Shown: one piece after another, positions 15,742-23,783 of the stretch
Layout: each line of letters starts with the position of its first letter
Position numbering within the stretch: the stretch's first letter is position 1
Assembly (NCBI GenBank): GCA_003526375.1
Contig: DPDG01000112.1
Location: 1-39,200, forward strand
From: Lentisphaeria bacterium
GTDB lineage: Bacteria; Verrucomicrobiota; Lentisphaeria; Victivallales; UBA1829
Reading direction: 5' to 3'
DNA length: 39,200 nt
Notes under the pieces: model-generated
Told to the model about the DNA's origin: nothing
Seen by the model: only the letters and a program-made list of their open reading frames with translations
Databases searched by the model: none
Position numbers and translations under genes: made by a program

Positions 15742-16803
15742 ATGGATAACCAGATGGTAAAAAACGGAAACAAAGTATTGAAGACGGAAGCGGTGGTCCA
15801 CTATCTCTTAAGCCGGATCAGGCATGCGGGAGTGGACCCGGAACTCCTGCCCGGCGAAATGGAACTCTGCGAAAAATTCAAGGTCAGCCGGGTTACGGTC
15901 CGCCGTGCGATTGAGTCCCTGATCGCAGGCGCCTACATCATCCGCCTGCCGAAACGCCGCGGCGCCTTTACGAATCCTGAAATGGCGAAAAGCATACCCT
16001 ATCCTGTCGGAATCGCGGTGGATATGGGATACACTTTTTCCATCGACGGTTCCGCAGCCATGGCGCTCAGCGGCTTCCTGAAAAAAATGGGTTCCGATGA
16101 AAACTGCTCATGGCTCTATATTTACCTGAACATCAGTTCCGGTGAAAGTCTGGAAAATATCATTGAGAACAACAATCTCCAGGGGCTTTTCTGGATCTCT
16201 CCATGCGAGAAGATTTTCCCTGAACTGCGCCGGCTGACGGAGCGTCGTTTTCCCGTGGTCAGCATCGGCACCCCTTTCACATCCTATTATCCGGTTCTGG
16301 AAAAAAATACGATCCTGAGAAATTACGCACAATCCGGTGAAGACATTGCCCGATTCCTGCTTGAAAACGGCTTGCGCCGTCCGGTTTACTGCGGATACCC
16401 GAATGAATCTTTCAGGCGTTTCGTTGAAGTTCTCGGCAAAGAAGGCATCTGCTTCAATCCGGAAAATCTTCTTGCGGAACCCGGAGAAATTGAAGAAAAG
16501 CTGCCGTCTCTGATCGAAAGGAACAAAATTGACTCCATTTCATCGAGCGGAGCCGCCTGCCGCTACAATCCGCTGATGAAAGTGTTGTCCGGACACCCGG
16601 AAGGCAGGAGAATCGCACTCCTGTTGGAACGCTCTCCAATCACTCTGCAATATAAAAGGGATTACCCGAACCTGAATATCAGGCTGAACGGAGAAAACAC
16701 GATTCAGAAATATATGTATCGCGCCGGCATACAGGCGGCGGAACTGTTTCAGAAACTGATCCGGAATCCGGGAATGGTGTATGATCCGGTTGTCATATCC
16801 TGA
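15742..16803 (+). CDS. GntR-HTH transcriptional regulator with LacI-like sensor domain (cassette 1)
   Basis: The product is a DNA-binding regulator. Residues 14-80 form a winged helix of GntR type (LPGEMELCEKFKVSRVTVRRA, then the wing LPKRRGAF). Residues 88-350 form a periplasmic-binding-protein-like sensor beginning YPVGIAVDMGY, with SIGTPFTS and RPVYCGYP as core strands, as in AraR-type and LacI-type sugar regulators. The ligand is presumably a sugar or oligosaccharide from the substrate of the downstream enzyme. No ribosome site precedes ATG 15742, because the operator fills that space. It is the first gene of a unit with the pseudopilin 43 nt downstream, then the glycosidase. Length (353 aa) is normal. 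Confidence 0.85.
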   Translation: MDNQMVKNGNKVLKTEAVVHYLLSRIRHAGVDPELLPGEMELCEKFKVSRVTVRRAIESLIAGAYIIRLPKRRGAFTNPEMAKSIPYPVGIAVDMGYTFSIDGSAAMALSGFLKKMGSDENCSWLYIYLNISSGESLENIIENNNLQGLFWISPCEKIFPELRRLTERRFPVVSIGTPFTSYYPVLEKNTILRNYAQSGEDIARFLLENGLRRPVYCGYPNESFRRFVEVLGKEGICFNPENLLAEPGEIEEKLPSLIERNKIDSISSSGAACRYNPLMKVLSGHPEGRRIALLLERSPITLQYKRDYPNLNIRLNGENTIQKYMYRAGIQAAELFQKLIRNPGMVYDPVVIS

Positions 16804-16846
16804 ACAGGAAAGGACGGTTTTTAATGACAGACGAAAGGAAGAAAAA

Positions 16847-17713
16847 ATGGGCAGGGAAAAGAAAATTTTCACATTGATCGAATTCTTGATGATGAGATTC
16901 CATAAAAGGAGGATTTCATTCCGGCAGCAAGACAGGGCGCAGTCAATCCCTGCCCTGCCTCGCTTCTTCACTCGATTGCTGAATTGTTCTAATGTTCGAT
17001 TGTTCCATTGTTTTTCTATTTTTTCCTTCAGAATTCCCTGTTCGATATTTTTACTTCGCAGGATGAAAACAAGAATTTTCACCCTGATCGAGCTCCTGAT
17101 CGTGATTGCGATCATCGCGATTCTGGCAGGAATGCTTCTGCCTGCATTGAGCAAAGCGCGCAACGTTGCAAAAAGAATCAGTTGCGTCAATAATCTGAAG
17201 CAGGTGGGAACCGTTTTTCTGTTTTACGTCAATGATTACAACGACTGGATGGTCCCGCGATACTATGTGCCTGACGGTCTGGCGTGGTATCGCCGACTTG
17301 AAAATATCGGATACATCAATTTCCGGAAAGACTATAAATGGCTGTATTGTCACTCTTACATCACCCCGGAACAACAGGCTGAAATCGACACATTTCCGAC
17401 GGCGGCAACAGGCTCCATGTATATTTACGGAATGAGGGAAGGAACGGAGTTTCTGAAAATGAATGAAATTTTTCGAAATAAAAGCTGGAATATGGATTCC
17501 CTTGAAAAACTGGACTGGTTCTCCGACACGAAACAAAAAGACTCTCCGCTGCAGGCTTATTGGTATTACCCGGATGGCGCAAGCGGAGAAGGACCGAGGG
17601 TTCACATGCGCCATGAACGAACGGTGAATCAATGGTTTCTGGATGGACATATGGAGTCCAGGACAATTCAGAAATATATCATGGCACACCCATATGCCAG
17701 CTATGATTTTTAA
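16847..17713 (+). CDS. Pseudopilin, H-X9-DG family, with duplicated 5' end (cassette 1)
   Basis: The mature part is a type II secretion/type IV pilin-like protein. From the second ATG at 17063 it reads MKTRIFTLIELLIVIAIIAI, the prepilin cleavage and methylation signal plus membrane helix, followed by an extracellular domain ending in HERTVNQWFLDGH, which fits H-X9-DG exactly. Upstream and in frame lies another start (ATG 16847, with GGAAG before it) encoding MGREKKIFTLIEFL. The frame then runs through about 60 unrelated residues before the second copy. Read from 16847 it is 288 aa; from 17063, 216 aa. The good ribosome site belongs to the first ATG, the good signal to the second. Either an insertion split the 5' end or both starts are used. 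It sits between the regulator and the large enzyme, 27 nt before the latter. Confidence 0.8.
   Translation: MGREKKIFTLIEFLMMRFHKRRISFRQQDRAQSIPALPRFFTRLLNCSNVRLFHCFSIFSFRIPCSIFLLRRMKTRIFTLIELLIVIAIIAILAGMLLPALSKARNVAKRISCVNNLKQVGTVFLFYVNDYNDWMVPRYYVPDGLAWYRRLENIGYINFRKDYKWLYCHSYITPEQQAEIDTFPTAATGSMYIYGMREGTEFLKMNEIFRNKSWNMDSLEKLDWFSDTKQKDSPLQAYWYYPDGASGEGPRVHMRHERTVNQWFLDGHMESRTIQKYIMAHPYASYDF
16852..17104 (+). repeat. Imperfect direct repeat of the prepilin signal flanking a roughly 165-bp insert
   Basis: Bases about 16858-16894 (ATTTTCACATTGATCGAATT and on) and about 17071-17106 (ATTTTCACCCTGATCGAGCT and on) are diverged copies of the same coding segment. The insert between them holds a G+C-rich CAGGG...CCCTG patch near 16935-16957. 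It is followed by T-rich DNA with several near repeats of the type ATTGTTC (16977-17015). The repeat looks like a target duplication or a failed gene conversion. Confidence 0.6.
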
Positions 17714-17740
17714 AAATGAAACTGAGAAAGAAAGGGTCTT

Positions 17741-20700
17741 ATGAAATTGATGAAACTGATGCACAGTGCCATGTTCTTATCCTGCCTGCTGTCCTTCGGC
17801 GGGTTGGATGCAAAGGAATATCCCGTCTACAAGATCTCCCGCGTACCGGAAATAGACGGCAGGTTGGACGACCATGCCTGGAAGAAACTTCCCGAAGGAC
17901 GCGGATTCATCGTATTGAAGAAGGATGCCCCGTATGCCAAAGAACGCACGACGAAATTCAAAATGGGATACCGCGGCGACTGTCTCTATGTGGCAGTGGA
18001 ATGCGATGAACCCGATCTGAAAAAGCTCAAGGCGGTCGACACCTACCGTGACGGCTGGTCGATGGACGATGCTGTCGAACTGTTCTTCCTGCCGCGGGGG
18101 TCCAGGCATTACATGCAGCTCATGGCAAACGCCAAAGGCGCCCGCTGGTCAAAGCTCGACGGCGCGGAGCGGGAAACGGAACCTCCGATGGAATGGAAGG
18201 TCGCGGCGGGAAGAACGGACCGTTCCTGGACTCTTGAGATGGCAATCCCCGTCAAATTCCTGGGCGCCGTCGACATTGACGGAATACGGTTCAACATCGG
18301 GCGCAACATGCCCGGCGGCGTCAAGGAAAAACACGCCTGCTGGGCGGATGTCATCAGAGGCTACGGGGATTCCGCACGTTTTGCACAATTGGCGAAACAG
18401 GACTCCAACGGACCTGCGGACGTGGAGCTGGAAAGCCATGAACTGAACAGGAAATATGATACATGGCTCTATCTCCGGCTTCGGGAGATCGCCGTCAAAG
18501 GCAGATCATACAAAGAGCTGGAGACCCGTTTTTCCGAAGCTCCCGACTTTGACAAAGTCCGTATGATGCAGAAGAAAATCGCCGATATTTATCAGCAACT
18601 CCCCAAGTCCGAATATGCCGCGCTTTACCGCGACTGGGAAAATACCGTTGCAAAGATCAGCATACCGAGATGTTCCATTGAGTTCTCCGTTCAGGAAAAA
18701 GGGATGAAAAATCTGAAGTTTCAGGTGAACGGCGCACCTGTCGCAGCGGAAAACGGCAGATACCGTTTTTCTCTGGAAGAAGGCGTCACAACACTTTGCA
18801 TGAGTGCGGAAAAAGCTTCGGGAGAGTCCTCCCTGAAATTTGATTTCAAAAATATGCCGGAACTCAACCGCCGCTGGGCATACTCCGCGGAGGCGCCCCA
18901 AAACTGGACGGATATCAGGTTCGACGACCGGAATTGGAAACCGATGCCGGAACGGTTCGATTCGGAAAAAATTTACCTGCGGCAGACCGTGATCTGGAAC
19001 CGGAAACACGACGGGCGCTTCCGCTGCATCAATCCCTCCATTCACAACTGGGGCTTCTCGCTGGATTCCACGGAGCCGCTTTACCTCAGTCTCTATTCGC
19101 CGACAGGCCTGAAGGTCAACAGTTATGAATTCATCCTCGACCTCCCTGCCGGGTTCCGGCTGCTGGATATGGAGCCCGGCGCCCGCAGGAACCGTTTAAG
19201 CATTGCACCCCGCACTGTAAAAAGCGAACCTGCCACACTTGACGGAAAACCGTTTACCCGCTATACGCTCCAGTATGCAGACAGCGATATCGACGAATGG
19301 CGTACCGCGGACTCCATTCTCGGCATTTACAAGGACGGCACAGGCAAAGCGGGCGACAAAGGCGGTATTCATTATTCCCGCCGGATCAACGGAAATGTGA
19401 CGGAGATCACGGGGACGCTCCCGTATCACATTCTCCCGCGGATCAACGGCGGAAAGACGAAACATATGGTCATGTCGTTTTATATGGGCGCCATGCCGCA
19501 GGGAATGAGTCGGGAAATGACCTCGGCATTCATCAGGGATGCTGTCCGCGCCGGAGTCGATATCTTCTCCCTCTATCCGGGCAGAAGTTTGCTCAATGAT
19601 CTTGTAACCGCCAACGGCGGGACACAGATGTTCGGTTATCTGAACCATCCGATCTGGGGCGCGCGGGTCAAGGACGGCGGCGTCATGCGCCTGTTCCGGA
19701 AACACCCGGACCTCTACGCTGAATATTTCACCGGGAAGCGCCGCGGAGAAGAAGACAGGAACGCTCCCGCGCACACCTGGAAGTTTCAGTTCTGCCCGTC
19801 GCTGGTGCTTTCCAGATACAAAGCGGAATTTTCGGACGCGGTGAAAGAGGATTACCGGAATTTCTTCTTCAAAGCCTATCCCGATGCGAAATATGTCTTC
19901 CTCAACTGGGAACAGGAGCCGTGGACCGGCAGTGTTTACGAGAAATCGTCCAATCCGGAAAATGCGTTCTGTTTCTGCGGGGTATGCAAGGAGAACTTCC
20001 GCAAATGGGCAAAACTCCCGGCGGATGCGGATCTCTCCAATCAAACCATATTCAAAAATTATTATGAACCGTGGAGAAAGTTCCGCTATTCACAGGACGC
20101 AGGAGTCCACCGGATTGTGGTCGATGCGATCCGGTCGCTCGGAAAACAGGTCATGTTCTACTCCTGGAGCAACCATTTCGGATACTGGGAAGCGGCGGAA
20201 GGAATACCGTATACCGTATTTCTCGGATGTCCCGGAAACGGAACGGCGGATCGCCGTCAGCAGATTTCCATGGATGAGTATATGAAGTTCCACAAGGGGA
20301 AAATGAAACGCAGCCATATCGTGGGACAGCGTTTCGTGTTCTTCCCGCAGACCTACGGCTGGAACACGGAACAGAAAGAAGGCTGGCTCAAATTCAATGT
20401 GATGTCCGACGACGGATATGTGCATCCCGAAACCTGGAAGGGAGAAACACTCCGTATCCTTGCGACTCTTCAGGGAGGGCTGGATTTCCAGAATCCGCTG
20501 GAGATGGTCGGCGGCATCAAGTATTATGTCGGAGAGGCAACGCGCATCATTGCGAAATACGAGAATCTTTTCTATTACGGAAAGCGCAATGACAAACTTG
20601 CGGTATCCAAAGAGATCGCCTACCCTGACCTGCTGGTGCTGGAACATGATGGAGAGCGTCTTGTCCTGCTTTTCAACGAATCCGGAACACCGAAACAGGT

Positions 20701-20833
20701 TACAGTGAAAAGCACCGGACTGCTCAGCGGGCAGAAGGGCAAAGCCTGCTATTCCGGCAGGACATTCGACAAACCGGAAAACATAACCCTGACTGTCCCC
20801 GCAAACGACGTGGAAGTCATTCACATCAAATAA
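17741..20833 (+). CDS. Secreted glycosidase-like protein with N-terminal CBM9-like domain (cassette 1)
   Basis: This 1030-aa protein has a signal peptide (residues 1-24, cleavage near GLDA-KE). Residues 27-225 resemble the carbohydrate-binding family 9-like fold, with the typical PEIDGRLDDHAWKKL and WSMDDAVELFF. Residues 230-560 are mostly beta with a short helical linker. Residues 565-930 look like a TIM-barrel hydrolase: the strand VFLNWEQEPW carries E724 and E726 as catalytic candidates. A C-x-C-x-x-C patch (CFCGVCKENFRKW) and the stretch IFKNYYEPWRKFRYSQ follow. The tail is a small beta domain. I cannot place it in a named GH family. It is homologous to the cassette 3 enzyme through both the CBM9-like part and the barrel. 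Substrate is unknown, presumably a host or algal polysaccharide. Confidence 0.75.
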   Translation: MKLMKLMHSAMFLSCLLSFGGLDAKEYPVYKISRVPEIDGRLDDHAWKKLPEGRGFIVLKKDAPYAKERTTKFKMGYRGDCLYVAVECDEPDLKKLKAVDTYRDGWSMDDAVELFFLPRGSRHYMQLMANAKGARWSKLDGAERETEPPMEWKVAAGRTDRSWTLEMAIPVKFLGAVDIDGIRFNIGRNMPGGVKEKHACWADVIRGYGDSARFAQLAKQDSNGPADVELESHELNRKYDTWLYLRLREIAVKGRSYKELETRFSEAPDFDKVRMMQKKIADIYQQLPKSEYAALYRDWENTVAKISIPRCSIEFSVQEKGMKNLKFQVNGAPVAAENGRYRFSLEEGVTTLCMSAEKASGESSLKFDFKNMPELNRRWAYSAEAPQNWTDIRFDDRNWKPMPERFDSEKIYLRQTVIWNRKHDGRFRCINPSIHNWGFSLDSTEPLYLSLYSPTGLKVNSYEFILDLPAGFRLLDMEPGARRNRLSIAPRTVKSEPATLDGKPFTRYTLQYADSDIDEWRTADSILGIYKDGTGKAGDKGGIHYSRRINGNVTEITGTLPYHILPRINGGKTKHMVMSFYMGAMPQGMSREMTSAFIRDAVRAGVDIFSLYPGRSLLNDLVTANGGTQMFGYLNHPIWGARVKDGGVMRLFRKHPDLYAEYFTGKRRGEEDRNAPAHTWKFQFCPSLVLSRYKAEFSDAVKEDYRNFFFKAYPDAKYVFLNWEQEPWTGSVYEKSSNPENAFCFCGVCKENFRKWAKLPADADLSNQTIFKNYYEPWRKFRYSQDAGVHRIVVDAIRSLGKQVMFYSWSNHFGYWEAAEGIPYTVFLGCPGNGTADRRQQISMDEYMKFHKGKMKRSHIVGQRFVFFPQTYGWNTEQKEGWLKFNVMSDDGYVHPETWKGETLRILATLQGGLDFQNPLEMVGGIKYYVGEATRIIAKYENLFYYGKRNDKLAVSKEIAYPDLLVLEHDGERLVLLFNESGTPKQVTVKSTGLLSGQKGKACYSGRTFDKPENITLTVPANDVEVIHIK

Positions 20834-20846
20834 CAAGGAGTTGAAC

Positions 20847-21401
20847 ATGAAAAAAATCACAATCGGAACACTCGCCCTGTGCTTTGCGCTCGGGCTCGCC
20901 GCAAACGACGACATCGAAACCACCCGGATCAAAAACGACAATTCGTTCGATGAGGTTCTGGGCTACTGGAACGCAAACGAGGGAATGATGAAACACAGAC
21001 CGGGCGGGGCAATCAGAAAAGCGCCGAACGGAAGAAGCGGTTCCTGCATGCAGATCACGAATACGGACAAGAGCTTTTCCGCGCTTTATTCCCGTGCGCT
21101 GATCCCGACCGACAAAAATACGGACACGTTCAAGCTGTCCGTATGGGTCAGGGGGAAAGGCGCTTTCCGGATCGGATTTTATACCTATGCGAAAGATAGG
21201 AAATATGTCAGTTCCTACATGGAGCCTGCAACTGTAATCGACAGCGGGGAGTGGGTGAAAAAGGATTACACCATCCCTGCATCCAAACTGGACGGTGATG
21301 TCGGAAATGTCCGCATCGCAATCGAGGTCAATCCCGGCGCCGCCGATCTTTATTTCGACGATTTCAGCGGAGTCAAGGAAACGGCACTGCCGAAAAAGTA
21401 A
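20847..21401 (+). CDS. Small secreted jelly-roll (CBM-like) protein (cassette 1)
   Basis: The 184-aa product starts with a signal peptide (MKKITIGTLALCFALGLAA). The rest is one beta-sandwich typical of CBM4/9-like modules: FKLSVWVRGKGAFRIGFYTY, then GEWVKKDYTIPA and the closing AADLYFDDFSGV strand. It lacks a catalytic domain. It probably binds the polysaccharide degraded by the enzyme upstream, from which it is separated by 13 nt. AGGAG at 20836-20840 marks ATG 20847; a TTG two codons earlier lies right on the ribosome site and is unlikely to be used. A strong terminator follows. Confidence 0.8.
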   Translation: MKKITIGTLALCFALGLAANDDIETTRIKNDNSFDEVLGYWNANEGMMKHRPGGAIRKAPNGRSGSCMQITNTDKSFSALYSRALIPTDKNTDTFKLSVWVRGKGAFRIGFYTYAKDRKYVSSYMEPATVIDSGEWVKKDYTIPASKLDGDVGNVRIAIEVNPGAADLYFDDFSGVKETALPKK

Positions 21402-21409
21402 CGGCTCCG

Positions 21410-21467
21410 CAGGCAATTTCCGCAGAAACTGTTTTCCCCCGGCATGAGCGTTTCTGCGGAAATCCTG
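21410..21467 (+). terminator. Terminator of cassette 1
   Basis: A 14-bp perfect stem (ATTTCCGCAGAAAC at 21416-21429 with 21450-21463), extended by CAGG/CCTG, precedes TATTTTG. Confidence 0.85.
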
Positions 21468-21651
21468 TATTTTGAATTCAACATAGACGTATGATTCCGA
21501 TACCGCCCCGGCATCCGCGCAGTCGGAATTTCTGAAAGCAGCACACTGCACCGCAGTCACCGGCGTTTCGTTTTCCAGCCTTGAACCATGAGAAATTTCT
21601 CAGGCATATTGCCCGCCGTTCTCTTTTTCCTGTATTTTTACACGGGGGGAC
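21468..21651. other. Intergenic stretch with a 14-bp palindrome
   Basis: The only clear structure is a perfect dyad TGAGAAATTTCTCA at 21589-21602. It overlaps a possible upstream ATG (21588) that is in frame with the GH67-like gene. Confidence 0.4.
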
Positions 21652-21700
21652 TTGCAAAAACACAGCTTGCAATATATTTTATTTGCCAACGTTGGCAAAT
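21652..21700 (+). promoter_or_regulatory. Promoter with LacI-type operator before the GH67-like gene
   Basis: TTGCAA (21652-21657) is followed after 17 bp by TATTTT (21675-21680), or after 15 bp by TATATT. Directly after it, 21681-21700 is a perfect 20-bp palindrome with core TTGCCAACGTTGGCAA and a central CG. That is the form of LacI-family operators and covers the expected start of transcription. No LacI gene is in the window. The nearby GntR regulator genes are alternatives. Confidence 0.65.
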
Positions 21701-21719
21701 AAAAAAAGGAATCATGGTT

Positions 21720-23756
21720 ATGGATAAACTGCCGGAAGTCACATGGTCGCTGATGCATCCGACTCCGCTGAATGTGGATTATATGAAACGTGTCATAACG
21801 GAAGCCGCGAATTACAAAGTGGACAGTTTTGAAATCTGCGCGGCGTGCCACACTCTGCTGGGCGGTCTGGACGGCCTGGTTCTGTATGAGGATTATCCGG
21901 CAGTCGCGGCTTCTCTCGACCGGGAGGGAATCATTGCGAACCGTCGGCGGCTGAATGAGATTCTGGAGCTTACACATGCGTCCGGCCGCCCGGTCTATTA
22001 CTGGCACCGGGAGGTCACGGTCTGGCCGGAATTCCTGAAAGCGGTGCCGGAACTGCGCGACGCCAACGGAGAATTCGACCTTCTCGGAGACGCCTTTGAA
22101 ACGCTTCTGCGCTATAAGCTGGCGAAAGCGTTTGACGCCGTCCCCGCGCTGGACGGCATTGTCCTGACTCTGACCGAAGCCGACTTTTCCGCGATTCACA
22201 ATTCCACCCCCGGCATTTATCCGCCGGAACAGGTGGTGGCGAAGATCGTCCGCATTTTCGCCGGGGAACATGCGGCGCGCGGCAAACGCTTCATCCTGCG
22301 CTCGTTCGGTTCCATTGCGAAGGATTACGAAGACATTCTTGCCGGAGCCGCCCTTGCCGCAAAAGAGTTCTCCTTTGAAGTCGAGACCAAGATCACGCCT
22401 TATGATTTCGATCCGTTCCTGCCGGACAATCCGTTCATGAAGCGGATTCCGAATCTGACCCTCGGGGCGGAATGCGACAGTCTCGGCGAATTTCTCGGAG
22501 CGGGCTATCTTCCCGCCGAAAATGTGGAAAATATCGTGCGCTACGTCCGCTGGGGACAGAAATGCGGCGTGGACCGTTTTACAATCCGCCTCGACCGGAT
22601 CGGAAACAATATCTTCGACTCCTATCCCGTCAATCTTTTCGCCTACGAACAGGCGATTCTCAATCCCGGAATCAGCGCACAGGAAATCCGCAGGCGTTAT
22701 GCGGAAACACATTACCCCGTCTCCTGCCGGAAAGAACTGGAGGAGCTCGGCGCCGCCGGGTATGAGGTGGTGACAAAACTTCATTACATCGATCATCATC
22801 TGATTTTTCACCAGTTCCCGCTGCAGGCGGATCTGAAATGGATCAAGGCGGGCGGCATTTTCGGCGTCTTCAAAGATCACCGGAAGCTGAATCTGCTGAA
22901 CGGCATCTGGTCAATCCTGAGCGAACGCACCACGCCGGGGCGCGAACGCATCCTCAGGGAAAAAGAGGAGGCTCTTGTTCTGGCGGAAAAGAATCTTGCG
23001 CGTGTGGAAAAACTGCGCCCGGAACTCTCCGAAGCGGAATCTCTGCGTTTGAAACGGCTCTGGAGCAATGCAGTGACCGCCGGCAAGGCGATCGGTTCTT
23101 TTGTGCGCGTGGTCTGTGCGTATTTCGACGATATGGAAGCGGGCAGAGAGGAAGCGCCGGGCATGGAAGCGGCGATTGCGTCCATGAAAGAGACTCTGCT
23201 TCCGCTGATGACGCATCCGGGAGAGTTTGAAGTCGCCTCGGCGGAGTTCGTGAACGGAATGGATCACCATGTCTTTACCGTGGCGGGGAATGACTTGGAT
23301 CAGGTTTACCTGAAACCTCTCCTCGGAATTGTGCAACTGCTCCGGGCGGAGTATCGGGCGGAGTTCGAAGCGAGGAAAAAAGCCGGTGCGCTCCCCGGTG
23401 TGGTCGATTTCATTATCCCCGGCGGAATCACGGATGAATGCCGCTGCGGACGCTTCATGCACGCGAGCCATGCGCTTCTGAAAGACGGGCGCCCCGGACG
23501 CCTGATCGGGAATCAGGTGTTCCCGAACGGCTATCTGGAGTGTTTCCTCAAAGGCGACGCCTCCGCTCCGCAGTTCCTGCTCCTTGAAGGGACCGGGGAC
23601 TGCCGCATATCGGTGAACGGCAGGGAGTCGGAGTGCCGTCTGGATGACGCTCCCCGCATTGATCTCGCTCCATGCGGAGAGGTGCATATTGTTCTGCGCA
23701 AACTCGGAAACCGGTATCCTCTGATCCGCAGCATCGCGGTCTGCCGGAAGCCCTGA
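21720..23756 (+). CDS. GH67/alpha-glucuronidase-like hydrolase
   Basis: The product has a TIM-barrel-like core (about residues 5-330). The stretch RFILRSFGSIAKDYED, then FEVETKITPYDFDPFLPDNP, then TLGAECDSLGEFLGAGYLP follows the order seen in the middle domain of alpha-glucuronidases (GH67) and related families. LTEADFS and AECDS supply acidic candidates. A helical region (about 340-520) and a C-terminal beta domain follow. The start at 21720 has AAGGA 9 nt upstream; ATG 21714 is too close to it. Without an upstream extension the enzyme is cytoplasmic. The frame is open back to ATG 21588, whose product would begin with a signal-like MRNFSGILPAVLFFLYFYTG, but that start has no ribosome site and runs through the promoter and operator. 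Family assignment is by resemblance. Confidence 0.6.
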   Translation: MDKLPEVTWSLMHPTPLNVDYMKRVITEAANYKVDSFEICAACHTLLGGLDGLVLYEDYPAVAASLDREGIIANRRRLNEILELTHASGRPVYYWHREVTVWPEFLKAVPELRDANGEFDLLGDAFETLLRYKLAKAFDAVPALDGIVLTLTEADFSAIHNSTPGIYPPEQVVAKIVRIFAGEHAARGKRFILRSFGSIAKDYEDILAGAALAAKEFSFEVETKITPYDFDPFLPDNPFMKRIPNLTLGAECDSLGEFLGAGYLPAENVENIVRYVRWGQKCGVDRFTIRLDRIGNNIFDSYPVNLFAYEQAILNPGISAQEIRRRYAETHYPVSCRKELEELGAAGYEVVTKLHYIDHHLIFHQFPLQADLKWIKAGGIFGVFKDHRKLNLLNGIWSILSERTTPGRERILREKEEALVLAEKNLARVEKLRPELSEAESLRLKRLWSNAVTAGKAIGSFVRVVCAYFDDMEAGREEAPGMEAAIASMKETLLPLMTHPGEFEVASAEFVNGMDHHVFTVAGNDLDQVYLKPLLGIVQLLRAEYRAEFEARKKAGALPGVVDFIIPGGITDECRCGRFMHASHALLKDGRPGRLIGNQVFPNGYLECFLKGDASAPQFLLLEGTGDCRISVNGRESECRLDDAPRIDLAPCGEVHIVLRKLGNRYPLIRSIAVCRKP

Positions 23757-23783
23757 TCGGTCACGGGAAACGGAAAAGACATA

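Noticed and set aside
16977..17015. Short near repeats of ATTGTTC type as a CRISPR or tandem array
   Set aside because: Units are only 7-11 nt, irregular, and without unique spacers. I see no CRISPR array anywhere in the window.
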